Source: an uncultured Flammeovirgaceae bacterium
GTDB lineage: Bacteria > Bacteroidota > Bacteroidia > Cytophagales > Cyclobacteriaceae
Reading direction: 5' to 3'
Length of the DNA: 64,000 nucleotides
NCBI GenBank assembly: GCA_937883755.1
Contig: CAKZYA010000012.1
Location: 59,143 to 123,142 of the forward strand
Shown here: piece by piece, positions 63,940-64,000 of the stretch
Layout: the number at the start of each line of letters is the position of its first letter
How positions within the stretch are numbered: the first letter of the stretch is position 1
Program-made: the position numbers and the translations under genes
Notes under the pieces: generated by a model
What the model was told of the DNA's origin: nothing
Seen by the model: the letters and a program-made list of their open reading frames with translations, nothing else
Databases searched by the model: none

Positions 63940-64000
63940 GACATCGAAGTGATTTAAACTTTTAAGAGTTAGATATAGAAAAAATGCGTACTGCCACTTG

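Noticed and set aside
63938..63960. TTGACA as a sigma-70-type -35 box near the window end
   Set aside because: Bacteroidota primary sigma factors use TTG/TAnnTTTG, no fitting -10 or -7 box follows, and the downstream gene is not in the window.

Overview
The window is a 64 kb stretch of a chromosome from a member of the Bacteroidota, most likely a marine or free-living Cytophagales-type bacterium. This rests on a SusC/SusD pair, many lipoproteins with a Bacteroidota-type lipobox, a near-absence of Shine-Dalgarno sequences, a textbook Bacteroidota promoter (TTG-N19-TAnnTTTG) in front of a tRNA, and moderate G+C. No rRNA, phage, transposase or CRISPR array is visible. Nearly every gene looks intact, and coding density is high.

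Layout. 1-5127: a 5'-truncated alpha/beta hydrolase and a large secreted Asp-box/VPS10-like beta-propeller protein. 5202-6861 (minus): a LemA-like protein and ATP-dependent phosphofructokinase, separated by a 7 x 8 bp tandem repeat. 7082-16391: a surface-glycan locus. One DegT/PseC-like aminotransferase on the plus strand faces an eight-gene minus-strand operon: DUF115/MAF-like, hexapeptide acetyltransferase, SpsF-like cytidylyltransferase, NeuB-family synthase, methyltransferase, a GT2 fused to a degenerate CMP-sugar-synthetase-like domain, PseB-like dehydratase and Wzx-like flippase. The set points to a nonulosonic (sialic/pseudaminic-like) acid. 16507-21361: a LamG lipoprotein, a glycosyltransferase and a YfhO membrane protein. 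21487-32000: mostly periplasmic and envelope enzymes (GHL10 hydrolase, S9 peptidase, Tat-exported TIM barrel, M1 peptidase, TlpA thioredoxin, sodium/amino-acid symporter). 32122-33329: apt and an SDR.

33469-38612 is the conserved stress module prkA-yeaH-spoVR, preceded by a structured leader with a Thr/Arg-rich 20-codon ORF and split by repeat-like spacers. 38843-43088: a HAD phosphatase, a site-2 protease and the two-gene mannosylglycerate pathway (mpgS, mpgP). 43071-50237: ATP-dependent DNA ligase, sulfatase, a small lipoprotein behind an FNR-like box, leuS with a strongly AT-rich internal patch, and a shrunken HldD-like protein. 50485-52070: QueD-like protein and lpxB. 52196-59704: SusC/SusD, CutC, an EEP lipoprotein and a kelch lipoprotein. 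60138-63773 (minus): tRNA-Leu(UAG), trigger factor, clpP and clpX in the order they would be transcribed.

Most genes belong to recognisable families. The least ordinary points are the GT2-cytidylyltransferase-like fusion in the glycan operon, the leader of prkA, the base-composition break inside leuS, and the family of repeat-like intergenic spacers. I see no clearly new defence or mobile system.
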